Below are positions 56,436 to 64,000 of a stretch of 64,000 nt of DNA, piece by piece. The position numbers were made by a program, and so were the translations under genes. This DNA is from Bradyrhizobium elkanii USDA 76 (lineage in GTDB: Bacteria > Pseudomonadota > Alphaproteobacteria > Rhizobiales > Xanthobacteraceae), in the NCBI RefSeq assembly GCF_023278185.1, contig NZ_CP066356.1, forward strand, positions 4,146,001 through 4,210,000, given 5' to 3'. Under the pieces are notes generated by a model. The model was not told where the DNA came from and ran no database searches. It saw only the letters and a program-made list of their open reading frames with translations. How positions within the stretch are numbered: the first letter of the stretch is position 1; every line of letters begins with the position of its first letter.

Positions 56436-56891
56436 CTACCGCCGAAACTGCGTCAGAAACGTCCGCAAGGAATCGTGCTGGCTCTCGACATCCGAAATCA
56501 CCCAGCCGTCGGGACCGTTGACGACGATGAAGTTGAGCGTGACGGCGCGGCCTTCATTGTCGAACGTCACCGTTACGTCGGTCTTGTCGAACTGCCGGCG
56601 CGGGATTGCGATCGAGATTGGGCCGAGCCGCCAGGTCGGGCTTTGCACCAGAAAATCGTAGGGCGCATCGTCCAGCGCGGTCCAGGCACCGCGCAGGGTG
56701 GGATCGAAGAATCGGCGAGCGGTTTCCTCGTCACGCGGCAGGCCGTTGGAATATTCGGCGCTGCCTCGCCCATAATGGGCGTAGACGTTGCGGATCAGCG
56801 ATTCCGGTGTGCGGAACCCGGCGTCGGCGGTGGCGGCGCCCAGGGCGGCCGCAACGAGCGAGAAACCCGCGAGGATATTGACGCGTCCCAT
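56436..56891 (-). CDS. Secreted DUF3828-like hypothetical protein
   Basis: A 151-residue product with a signal peptide (about 1-24, ATADA-G), then a small domain with IRNVYAHYGRG, DPTLRGAWTAL and VTVTFDNEGRAVTLNFIVVNG...WVISDVE, the pattern of DUF3828/NTF2-like secreted proteins. ATG 56891 has a weak ribosome-binding site, and the open frame extends upstream into the divergent ATP12 gene with no plausible extra domain. Function unknown. Confidence 0.65.
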   Translation of the reverse strand: MGRVNILAGFSLVAAALGAATADAGFRTPESLIRNVYAHYGRGSAEYSNGLPRDEETARRFFDPTLRGAWTALDDAPYDFLVQSPTWRLGPISIAIPRRQFDKTDVTVTFDNEGRAVTLNFIVVNGPDGWVISDVESQHDSLRTFLTQFRR

Positions 56892-56961
56892 CAGCTTTAT
56901 TTGCCGTTGCCCCTGACATATCTTGCAGGGAAATCCTTCCGAACGAAAGCCGGCCGGCGCG

Positions 56962-57747
56962 ATGCGCGAACTTTTCGACGATGTCCCAGAACAATCTCCG
57001 TTCGATCCGCAGGAGGCGGTGCGGCGCCACATCCGCACGCCCCAGCGCAAGCGGTTCTACACCAGCGCCGGCGTCGCGGAGGCCGACGGCGGATTTTCGA
57101 TCACGCTCGACGGCAAGGCGATCCGCTCGCCGTCCGGCAAGCCGATCGCGGTGCCGACGCGGGCCATTGCGGACACGGTGGCGGCGGAATGGAATGCGCA
57201 GGGCGAGACCATCGATCCCATGACCATGCCGCTGACGCGGCTTGCCAACAGCGTGATCGAGGGGGTGATCGATCGCGTCGACGAGGTGGCCGACGATGCG
57301 GCCAAGTTCCTCGGCAGCGACCTCTTGTTCTATCGCGCCGGGCATCCCGAAACGCTGGTGGCGCGCGAGGCCCGGCATTGGGATCCGATCCTGTTCTGGG
57401 CCGCTGACGCGCTCGGCGCCCATTTCGTGATGGCCGAGGGCGTCATGCATATCGGGCAGCCCGAGCCTGCGATCAAGGCGGCGCGGGCGGCGTTCCCGAC
57501 CGACCCATGGTCGGTCGCCGCGCTCCATGTGGTGACGACGCTGACCGGCTCGGCACTGCTCGCGCTGGCGCTGGCGCACGGTGTCCGCGACGAGGACCAG
57601 GTCTGGGCCGCCGCCCATGTCGACGAGGACTGGAACATCGAGAAATGGGGTGTCGACGAGGAGGTCGCCGCTCGCCGCGCCGCCCGCCAGCTCGATTTCA
57701 AGGCGGCTGCCGGCGTGCTGAGGGAGCTCAAGCCCTCTGCCGGTTAA
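56962..57747 (+). CDS. ATP12-type F1-ATPase assembly chaperone
   Basis: ATP12 proteins bind the alpha subunit during F1 assembly in mitochondria and alphaproteobacteria. The 261-residue protein contains KRFYTSAGVAEADGGFSITLDGK, the conserved TPAGKPI-like segment RSPSGKPIAVPTRAIA, and WDPILFWAADALG and GSALLALALA. ATG 56962 is used; the in-frame 56923 would add 13 residues. Conserved near rarA and the pseudouridine synthase in many rhizobia. Confidence 0.9.
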   Translation: MRELFDDVPEQSPFDPQEAVRRHIRTPQRKRFYTSAGVAEADGGFSITLDGKAIRSPSGKPIAVPTRAIADTVAAEWNAQGETIDPMTMPLTRLANSVIEGVIDRVDEVADDAAKFLGSDLLFYRAGHPETLVAREARHWDPILFWAADALGAHFVMAEGVMHIGQPEPAIKAARAAFPTDPWSVAALHVVTTLTGSALLALALAHGVRDEDQVWAAAHVDEDWNIEKWGVDEEVAARRAARQLDFKAAAGVLRELKPSAG

Positions 57748-57811
57748 CGAGGGGTTTACGGCGCCGGGCTAGCCTGCGGCACGTTCCTCGCGCCTGGCCG
57801 AGACCTCCGAC

Positions 57812-59395
57812 ATGGCACTCGCCATCAATCCCGTGCTGCCGGTGCTCGCCTCGAAGCAGGCGGACAGCGTTGCGCCTGATCTCACGCTCGAGGCCGGCAG
57901 CGTCGTCAACGCGCTGGTGCTGAAAGTGCTGTCCGCCGATCTGGTGCGGATCGCGATCGCGAGCCTGTCGATCGACGTCCAGACCGAGGTGCCGCTGCAG
58001 CAGGGTCAGAACCTGCAGCTTGCGGTGTCGCAGACCAATGACGGAATCCGCCTGCAGCTGGTCGGGCAGGGCCCGGACACCGGCGACGCCGCACGGCTGT
58101 CGCCGGCAGCGTCCGACGCCACCGATGCCGCCCAGCCCGTCGCCACGGCACCGAAGGCTGTGCTGACGCCGCTCGAGCGCGTCACCATCACGGCTGCGGC
58201 ACAGAATGCGGCGGCGGTGCAGGGCAGCCAGGCGCCGCTGTTTGCCAATCTCGCCGCGGTTGCTTCGGCCAATCTGCCGCCGAAGCTGCAGGCTGCGATC
58301 GCACAAGTGCTGGCGCAGCAGACCGGGCTCGACGAGAATTTGAGCGGCGATGCGGTCAAGGCCGGCTTGCAGAAATCCGGCCTGCTGTTCGAGGCGACGC
58401 TGGCTGCGGGCGTCCCGCCGGCGGCCGGCAGCGCGCCGGATCTGAAGGCTGCGCTGATCGTGCTGCGCCAGGCGCTGAGCTCGCTCGGCGCCGGTGATGC
58501 GGCCAAGCCCGCGGCCACACCGCTGCAGCAGCCCGCGCTGCCCAATATAGGCACGGCGCCGAGCATCTTGCCGCCGGCCACGCCCGACCTCGACGTTCAG
58601 GAGATCCTGCTGCCGCAGGCGCGCGTGCCGGTCGCCGAGGATATCGCCCGCGGCGGCGCCACGGGGCTCGCCGGCGCGCTCGCGGATGCGCTCGACACCG
58701 GCCCGTCATCGGGCGGCGCGCTTAATCTCATTCAGGAAGCGCTGCACGAGCTCGGCAACCCGGCACGGCAGGGCGTCGCGCCGAGGGAGATGCTGCCCGG
58801 TGATGTGCCCGCACGCGGCAACGGGCCGCCACCGCCGTTTCATGGCGCGCTGCCGTCGGCCCAGGCCGTTGCGGAGCCGTCGATTGCCCCTGGCACGCCG
58901 CTCACAACCGTCGCGCATCGCCTGTTGGAAAACACCGACGCCGCACTGGCGCGGCAGACGCTGCTGCAGGTCGCCTCGCTGCCGGATCGCGCCGACATCG
59001 CGCGTCCGCAGCTCGACGCCATGGTGCCGCGCTGGAATTTCGAGATCCCGTTCCTGACCCAGCAGGGCACGGCGATGGCGCAGTTCGAGATTTCCCGCGA
59101 CGGCGGCGGCAATGAGGTCGAGGCGGCCAAGCGGGTGTGGCGCGCGCGCTTCACGCTCGATGTCGAGCCGGCCGGCCCGGTGCACGCGCTGGTCTCGCTG
59201 AACGGCGAGCGCACCTCGGTGCGGATGTGGGCCGAGCGTCCGTCGACCGCCGCGCAGCTGCGCGCCGGCGCGTCCGAACTGAGCCAGGCGCTGACCAGAG
59301 CCGAGCTCACGCCAGGCGACATCGAGATCCGCGACGGCAGCCCGCCGCAACCCGCGCCGGCGCGCGCCGGCCATTTCCTGGACCGCGCATCATGA
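57812..59395 (+). CDS. FliK-like hook-length control protein
   Basis: The 527-residue product has the layout of FliK: a variable Ala/Pro/Gln-rich N-terminal part and a C-terminal Flg_hook-type domain (about 400-505, RPQLDAMVPRWNFEIPFLTQQG... RFTLDVEPAGPVHALVSL). FliK measures hook length and switches FlhB specificity. No other flagellar gene is in the window, so this may be an orphan or a non-flagellar copy. The stop overlaps the next gene by 4 nt. Confidence 0.8.
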   Translation: MALAINPVLPVLASKQADSVAPDLTLEAGSVVNALVLKVLSADLVRIAIASLSIDVQTEVPLQQGQNLQLAVSQTNDGIRLQLVGQGPDTGDAARLSPAASDATDAAQPVATAPKAVLTPLERVTITAAAQNAAAVQGSQAPLFANLAAVASANLPPKLQAAIAQVLAQQTGLDENLSGDAVKAGLQKSGLLFEATLAAGVPPAAGSAPDLKAALIVLRQALSSLGAGDAAKPAATPLQQPALPNIGTAPSILPPATPDLDVQEILLPQARVPVAEDIARGGATGLAGALADALDTGPSSGGALNLIQEALHELGNPARQGVAPREMLPGDVPARGNGPPPPFHGALPSAQAVAEPSIAPGTPLTTVAHRLLENTDAALARQTLLQVASLPDRADIARPQLDAMVPRWNFEIPFLTQQGTAMAQFEISRDGGGNEVEAAKRVWRARFTLDVEPAGPVHALVSLNGERTSVRMWAERPSTAAQLRAGASELSQALTRAELTPGDIEIRDGSPPQPAPARAGHFLDRAS

Positions 59396-59655
59396 GCGAG
59401 GCCAACAACCAGCTCGCGGTCGCACTGCATTACGACCACGCCGGCGCGCCGCGCGTGGTGGCAAAAGGCAAGGGCGCGATCGGCGCCAGGATCATCGAGG
59501 TCGCCAAGGCCAACGACATCCCGATCGAGGAGAACGAGGTGCTGGCCGGCGCGCTCTCCAATGTCGAGCTCGGCGACGAGATTCCGGCCGAGCTCTACAA
59601 GGCCGTCGCCGAGGTGCTGGTGTTCGTGCTGCGGATGTCGGGCCGGGCGCGGTAA
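59392..59655 (+). CDS. FlhB C-terminal-domain-like small protein, no NPTH motif
   Basis: The 87-residue protein matches the cytoplasmic C-terminal domain of FlhB/EscU alone: AVALHYDHAGAPRVVAKG, IIEVAKANDIPIEENEVLAGAL and EIPAELYKAVAEVLVFV. The self-cleavage NPTH of FlhB is replaced by A4-N5-N6-Q7, so it should not autocleave. Stand-alone partners of FliK-like proteins of this kind exist in other bacteria (YlqH next to YlqG in Bacillus). ATG 59392 overlaps the fliK-like stop, implying coupled synthesis. Confidence 0.82.
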   Translation: MSEANNQLAVALHYDHAGAPRVVAKGKGAIGARIIEVAKANDIPIEENEVLAGALSNVELGDEIPAELYKAVAEVLVFVLRMSGRAR

Positions 59656-59787
59656 CGGGCGCGTTTCAAGCGAAGTGCGCACCGGCTCGCGTGAAGAAAA
59701 CGCGACAAACAAGCGAGTCTTGTTGCCATCCTTTCACCACGATGGCATCCACCATCGTCGTCAACCCGAACCTGCCCAGGACTTGTC

Positions 59788-60597
59788 GTGATCCATCGCC
59801 GCCATGCGCTCGGTCTGCTTGCTGCTACGATCCTGCCGTCACGCAGCTTCGCCAACGTGTCCTACCAGCGCAGCGAGTTTCGCGAGCAGCTGCAAAAACG
59901 GTTCTTCGATCTCGGAACTGAAGGCACATTCGTCGGCTACAAGATCGAGGACTACCTGATCATCGCCAGCGACAAGGTCCGCTCGGGCGAGGGCAAATTG
60001 CCGGCCTCGACCTTCAAGATCCCGAACGCGCTGATCGCGCTCGAGAGCGGCGTGGTGCAGGATCCCGACAAGGATGTGTTCAAGTGGGACGGCACAACCC
60101 GGAGCATCGAGGCCTGGAACAGGGATCACACGCTGCGTTCCGCGCTGGCAGTATCGGCCTTTCCGGTGTTCCAGGAGATCGCCCGCCGCATCGGCGAGGA
60201 GCGGATGAAGAAGTATGTCGACATCATCGACTACGGCAACCGCGACATCGGCGGCGGCATCGACCAGTTCTGGGTGTCGGGTAATTTGCGCATCGATCCG
60301 GTGCAGCAGATCGATTTCCTCGACCGGCTGCGCCGTGGCGTGCTGCCGGTCGGCAAGCGCAGCCAGCAGCTGGTGTGCGACATTCTCCCCGTCACGAAAG
60401 TCGGCGACGCCGTCATTCGCGCCAAGACCGGCCTCACCGACAAGGAGCACGGCTCGCTCGGCTGGCTGGTCGGCTGGGCCGAGAAGGGCACCGACGTCAC
60501 GGTGTTCGCGATGAACATGGACTGCAAGACCCAGGCGCAGATCGACGCGCGGATGAGCGTCACGCAGCAATGCCTCATCGATATCGTCGCGCTGTGA
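59788..60597 (+). CDS. Class D (OXA-type) beta-lactamase with Tat signal
   Basis: The 269-residue product is a serine beta-lactamase of class D. The active-site S74-T-F-K77, Y149-G-N151 and K213-T-G215 motifs and the WLVGW segment are intact. The usual S-x-V is S123-A-F125. The N-terminus HRRHALGLLAA looks like a twin-arginine signal. GTG 59788 is set by AGGA at about 59778. Class D enzymes hydrolyse penicillins and sometimes oxacillin/carbapenems; spectrum cannot be told here. Such genes occur chromosomally in many environmental bacteria. Confidence 0.87.
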   Translation: MIHRRHALGLLAATILPSRSFANVSYQRSEFREQLQKRFFDLGTEGTFVGYKIEDYLIIASDKVRSGEGKLPASTFKIPNALIALESGVVQDPDKDVFKWDGTTRSIEAWNRDHTLRSALAVSAFPVFQEIARRIGEERMKKYVDIIDYGNRDIGGGIDQFWVSGNLRIDPVQQIDFLDRLRRGVLPVGKRSQQLVCDILPVTKVGDAVIRAKTGLTDKEHGSLGWLVGWAEKGTDVTVFAMNMDCKTQAQIDARMSVTQQCLIDIVAL

Positions 60598-60677
60598 TGA
60601 CCTGACCTGCGTGTTCATCGCTGGCTGGCGCTTCGTAGCTCGACTAGCATCCTCCGATAAAATCAAGCGGAGGAATC

Positions 60678-61334
60678 ATGCATTCGGCAACAGTCTGGCT
60701 CTCGTCACTCACGCTGGCCGCGGCCGGCGGCTGGCTCGCGGCGACGGTGTTTTCGGCGCCGGCCACCAGCAAGGAGCCGCGCTTCCCGCAGCTCACGATG
60801 GAGCAGCTCAGCGACCTGCAAAAACCGCTCGGCGAGCAGATCATGAAGGTGTCGAGCGTCGGCATCGGCGGGCCCTACAATCCGATGATCCGGAGCCCGG
60901 TGCTCGGCCAGCGGCTCTATGATCTGTTCTATTATCTGCGCTGGCAGACCTCGGTGCCGACACGGCTGAATGAGTTCGCGATCCTGATCATCGGCCGGCA
61001 GTGGCGCTCGCAGGTCGAGTGGTTCGCGCACGCGCCGCTCGCCGCCAAGGCCGGCCTGCCGCCCGATGTGATCGCCGAGCTGAAGGCCGGCAACCGGCCG
61101 TCGAAGATGGCCGACGACGAGGCCGTCGTGTACGACTTCGTCACCGAGCTGACCACGACCAAGAAAGTCTCCGACGAGACCTTTGCGCGCGCCAAGAAGA
61201 TCTTCAACGATCAGCAGATCGTCGACCTCACCGCGGTCGCCGGCAATTACGTGATGGTGGCGATGATCCTGGCGATGGCGGAGGAAACGGTGCCGCCGGG
61301 CAAGGAGGAGCCGTTCAAGGTCGGCGAGAAATAG
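60678..61334 (+). CDS. Secreted carboxymuconolactone-decarboxylase-like (AhpD-fold) protein
   Basis: A 218-residue protein with an N-terminal hydrophobic signal or anchor (about 1-30), then an AhpD-like all-helical domain: PTRLNEFAILIIGRQWRSQVEWFAHAPLAAKAG. No cysteine is present in the whole protein, so it cannot be a CxxC peroxidase; the QVEWFAH helix is the CMD-like catalytic helix. Export of a CMD-type protein is unusual. Role unknown. Confidence 0.78.
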   Translation: MHSATVWLSSLTLAAAGGWLAATVFSAPATSKEPRFPQLTMEQLSDLQKPLGEQIMKVSSVGIGGPYNPMIRSPVLGQRLYDLFYYLRWQTSVPTRLNEFAILIIGRQWRSQVEWFAHAPLAAKAGLPPDVIAELKAGNRPSKMADDEAVVYDFVTELTTTKKVSDETFARAKKIFNDQQIVDLTAVAGNYVMVAMILAMAEETVPPGKEEPFKVGEK

Positions 61335-61358
61335 GGCGCGGTGGCGATCGGGTGTGAA

Positions 61359-62762
61359 TTACCGCCCGATCGCCCGTTGCAAGGTCGGCATCAGCTTCGG
61401 GTCGCGGCATTGCGCGACGTTGAAGCGCATGAAGGCGGCCGCCGTCTGCGAGGCGCTGAACACATTGCCCGGTGCCAGCACGATGTTGTCGGCAAGCGCG
61501 GCGCGCGCCACGTCGGCGGAGTCGCACCCGTCGGGCAGGTGGCACCACAGATAGAAGCCGCCGCGCGGCATCAGCCAGGGGGTGACGCCGATGCGCTGCA
61601 ATTTGTCGCCGACGTCGCGGCGGGCGCGGGCAAGGCGCCGGCGCAACTCCTCGACATGCTTGCGATAGAAGCCGCTCGACAGCACGCTGGCGATGATCTC
61701 GGTCGCGACCGCGCTCGGGCCGCCGAAACCGGTCGCGACCTGGAGATCGACGAGATCCTCGATCCAGTCCGCGCGCGCGGCGATGAAGCCGCAGCGCACC
61801 GATGCCGACAGCGTCTTGGAGAAGCTGCCGATCCGGATCACGCGGCTCAGGCCATCGAGCGCGGCGAGCCGCGCCGAAGGCTCAGGCTCGAAGTCCGCAA
61901 AGATGTCGTCCTCGACGATGGTGAGGTCATAGGCTGTCGCGGCATTCAGCACGCGGTGCGCGGTCTGCGGCGACAGCGTCGCACCGGTCGGATTATGCAG
62001 CGCCGAGTTGGTGACATAGAGCCGCGGCCGCTCGGCGGCGAGCGTCGCCTCGAAGCTCGCGACATCGGGGCCCGACGCGGTGTAGGGCACGCCGACGATG
62101 CGAACCTGATGCGCGCGCAGCAGCGCGCGGAAATTGAAGTAGCAGGGATCGTCGACCAGCACGGTGTCGCCCGGCCGCAGCAGGAAGCGGCAGACGAGGT
62201 CGATCGCCTGCGTGCCGGACGCGGTCAGCAAAAGCTGCTCGGGCGGCACCTCGAGGCCCTCATCGGCAAACCGCGCCATCAGGATCCGCCGCAGCGCGAG
62301 CGAGCCGCGCGTCGCGCCATAGTCGGAGAGCACGGCGTCGTCGGCCCGCGCCAGGCCGCGCAATGCGCGCCGCAGCGCTTCGGTCGGCATCCACTCGGCC
62401 GGCAGCCAGCCGCAACCGGGCTTGAGCGCGCCGGTCTCGGCATCGAGCGATTGCCGCGACACCCAGAACGGATCCACCGCGCGGTCGCGCTGCGGCTGGT
62501 CCTTGGCGAGCGCGAGCGGCGGCAGCGCCGCGGACGAGACATAGAAGCCGGAGCCGGGCCGGGCCCGGATCAGGCCCTCGGCGACGAGGCGGTCATAGGC
62601 CTCGACGACGGTGGAGGGCGACACGCCCATGGTCGCGGCCAGGCCGCGGATCGAGGGCAGGCGGTCGTCGGCGACCAGCGCGCGGCTCGCCACCTTGGCG
62701 CGGATCGCGTTCATCACGTCGGTCGTCCGCGTCGCCTTTGGTGCATCGGATTGCTGTTGCAA
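61359..62762 (-). CDS. MocR-family GntR/aminotransferase transcriptional regulator
   Basis: The 467-residue product joins a GntR winged helix (about 10-75, SIRGLAATMGVSPSTVVEAYDRL) to a fold-type-I PLP aminotransferase-like domain with the PLP lysine in SFSKTLSASVRCG. MocR proteins such as PdxR, TauR and GabR sense an amino-compound or PLP and regulate the divergent gene. TTG 62762 is the start, with AAAGGTAGG 8 nt upstream; ATG 62714 would cut 16 residues. The target is probably the divergent EamA exporter gene. Confidence 0.9.
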   Translation of the reverse strand: MQQQSDAPKATRTTDVMNAIRAKVASRALVADDRLPSIRGLAATMGVSPSTVVEAYDRLVAEGLIRARPGSGFYVSSAALPPLALAKDQPQRDRAVDPFWVSRQSLDAETGALKPGCGWLPAEWMPTEALRRALRGLARADDAVLSDYGATRGSLALRRILMARFADEGLEVPPEQLLLTASGTQAIDLVCRFLLRPGDTVLVDDPCYFNFRALLRAHQVRIVGVPYTASGPDVASFEATLAAERPRLYVTNSALHNPTGATLSPQTAHRVLNAATAYDLTIVEDDIFADFEPEPSARLAALDGLSRVIRIGSFSKTLSASVRCGFIAARADWIEDLVDLQVATGFGGPSAVATEIIASVLSSGFYRKHVEELRRRLARARRDVGDKLQRIGVTPWLMPRGGFYLWCHLPDGCDSADVARAALADNIVLAPGNVFSASQTAAAFMRFNVAQCRDPKLMPTLQRAIGR

Positions 62763-62783
62763 GTGTATGCCTACCTTTGCCCA

Positions 62784-62813
62784 TACAGTTTTGCGGTATT
62801 GTACTGATCTGTA
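62784..62813. promoter_or_regulatory. Possible regulator site between mocR- and eamA-type genes
   Basis: TACAG at 62784-62788 and CTGTA at 62809-62813 form an inverted pair 20 nt apart, just upstream of the MocR-type start. MocR factors bind paired repeats in such divergent gaps, but the site is short and could be chance. Confidence 0.25.
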
Positions 62814-62900
62814 GCTGCCTTGGCGAGCCTTCGCCGGCTATGTTCGCGGCGAAGGCCGCGTGAGATTCGGTTGAATCGGTCCGGCCGCAATCTCGCTGCA

Positions 62901-63027
62901 CCTCTCCCGCTTGCGGGGGAGGTCGCATCGCATCGAAGATGCGATGCGGGTGGGGGCTCTTGTCACATAGAGATAGCCTCTTCGTGGAGAAACCCCCACC
63001 CCAACCCTCCCCCGCAAGCGGGAGAGG
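62901..63027. repeat. Multi-hairpin intergenic element (family with 41248-41378)
   Basis: The outer arms 62901-62922 and 63006-63027 are exact reverse complements over 22 nt. An 11-bp hairpin (62924-62934/62938-62948) and a 9-bp pair (62948-62956 with 62993-63001) lie inside. Motifs CACCTCTCCC, GATGCGAT and GGGTGGGGG match the order in the 41248 element, so these are two members of one family. It sits between the divergent regulator and exporter genes. Confidence 0.82.
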
Positions 63028-63080
63028 GAGCAGTTCGCGGCTCGACCTCATCTCGCGACGCGCCCCGAAGGTGAGGTACA

Positions 63081-63944
63081 ATGGACAAGGCTTCGATCGA
63101 CGGCTGGGGCAGCGGCTTGCTCGGCGTGATTATCTTCAGCGGCTCGCTGCCGGCCACCCGCGTGGCCGTCGCCGGGTTCTCGCCGCTGTTTTTGACTTCG
63201 GCGCGGGCGGCGATCGCGGCGCTGCTCGGCGCCGCGCTGCTGGCGGTGCTGCGGCAGCCTTGGCCGAAGCGCAAGGACCTGGTGTCGCTGACCATCGTAG
63301 CACTCGGCGTCGTGATCGGCTTTCCGCTGCTCACCGCGCTCGCGCTCCAGCACATCACCTCGGCGCATTCGATCGTGTTCATCGGGCTGCTGCCGCTGTC
63401 GACCGCCGTGTTCGGCGTGCTGCGCGGTGGCGAGCGACCGCAGCCGCTATTCTGGCTGTTCTCCTGCGTCGGCAGCGCGACGGTCGGCGCGTTCGCCTTG
63501 TCGAGCGACGGATCGGCGTCGCTGACCGGCGACCTCCTGATGGTCGCCGCCATCATCGTCTGCGGCCTCGGCTATGCCGAGGGGGCTGCGCTGTCGCGGC
63601 GGCTCGGCGGCTGGCAGGTGATCTCCTGGGCGCTGGTGCTGTCGGCGCCGGTGGTGTTCGTGATGACGATCATGACGCTGCCGCCGAGCTGGCAGGGCAT
63701 CGGCGCGCCGGCCTGGCTCGGGCTCGCCTATGTCTCGATCTTCAGCATGCTGGTCGGCTTCGTGTTCTGGTATCGCGGGCTTGCGATCGGCGGCATCGCC
63801 AGCGTCGGCCAATTGCAGCTGCTGCAGCCGTTCTTCGGCCTCGCGCTGGCCGGCCTGCTGCTGCATGAGCAGGTGGCCTGGTCGATGATCGCGGCGACCA
63901 TGCTGGTCGTCGCCTGCGTGGTGTTCGCGCGCCGCTTCGCGTGA
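63081..63944 (+). CDS. EamA/DMT-superfamily transporter
   Basis: A 287-residue membrane protein with about ten helices in two repeated five-helix halves, typical of the EamA drug/metabolite transporter group; these commonly export amino acids or related metabolites. The second half shows WLGLAYVSIFSMLVGFVFWYRGL and QLLQPFFGLALAGLLLHEQV. ATG 63081 is preceded by GGTGAGG. Divergent partner of the MocR regulator, so it is likely induced by that regulator's ligand. The last 56 bases of the window hold nothing recognisable. Confidence 0.9.
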   Translation: MDKASIDGWGSGLLGVIIFSGSLPATRVAVAGFSPLFLTSARAAIAALLGAALLAVLRQPWPKRKDLVSLTIVALGVVIGFPLLTALALQHITSAHSIVFIGLLPLSTAVFGVLRGGERPQPLFWLFSCVGSATVGAFALSSDGSASLTGDLLMVAAIIVCGLGYAEGAALSRRLGGWQVISWALVLSAPVVFVMTIMTLPPSWQGIGAPAWLGLAYVSIFSMLVGFVFWYRGLAIGGIASVGQLQLLQPFFGLALAGLLLHEQVAWSMIAATMLVVACVVFARRFA

Positions 63945-64000
63945 CTCGGTCGAACTGTAAAGCGGATGCTAACCATGCCAAGTGGTAATTCATCCCGCCC

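Overview
The window is high-GC alphaproteobacterial chromosome, most likely Bradyrhizobium or a close relative. Three things suggest this: the protein sequences of the ribosomal and RNA polymerase genes, the short-LID adenylate kinase with a lysine-rich tail, and several palindromic intergenic repeats of a style I associate with Bradyrhizobium and Rhodopseudomonas. No rRNA, tRNA, CRISPR array, integrase or transposase was seen.

Positions 1-35800 are a core information-processing region. The rplJ-rplL-rpoB-rpoC cluster comes first, with a long rplJ leader and strong hairpins between rplL/rpoB and rpoB/rpoC, and it ends at an intrinsic terminator after rpoC. A 5.6 kb non-ribosomal cargo follows: a flavin oxidase fused to a methyltransferase, an ABC exporter with acidic tails at both ends, and a convergent FAD monooxygenase. 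Next is a continuous str-S10-spc-alpha series: rpsL, rpsG, fusA, tuf, rpsJ, rplC, rplD, rplW, rplB, rpsS, rplV, rpsC, rplP, rpmC, rpsQ, rplN, rplX, rplE, rpsN, rpsH, rplF, rplR, rpsE, rpmD, rplO, secY, adk, rpsM, rpsK, rpoA, rplQ. Many of these genes abut or overlap by 1-8 nt. Two related palindromes sit in the tuf-rpsJ and rpsM-rpsK gaps. A terminator-like hairpin separates rpoA from rplQ, and a perfect UUCG-loop terminator closes the series.

Positions 35800-64000 are mixed. Conserved housekeeping genes (a DegP-like protease, rarA, an RluC-type pseudouridine synthase, an ATP12-type F1 assembly chaperone) are separated by accessory blocks. The first block holds an SDR oxidoreductase, a DUF1330 pseudogene broken by an 8-bp tandem duplication, a minus-strand pair (an unrecognised protein and an APH-like kinase), a divergent zinc-type alcohol dehydrogenase/HxlR regulator pair with a palindromic operator candidate, and an OprP-like porin. 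The second holds a secreted esterase, two secreted amidohydrolases, a glutaminase, an MFS exporter, a small Tat-type Arg/Trp/Cys-rich peptide gene, an HdeD-like membrane protein and other small proteins.

After the ATP12 gene come a FliK-like/FlhB-C-like pair away from any flagellar cluster, a Tat-type class D beta-lactamase, a carboxymuconolactone-decarboxylase-like protein, and a divergent MocR regulator/EamA exporter pair. Several multi-hairpin intergenic repeats (about 35.8, 37.2, 41.3, 50.4 and 62.9 kb) are confined to this right-hand part.
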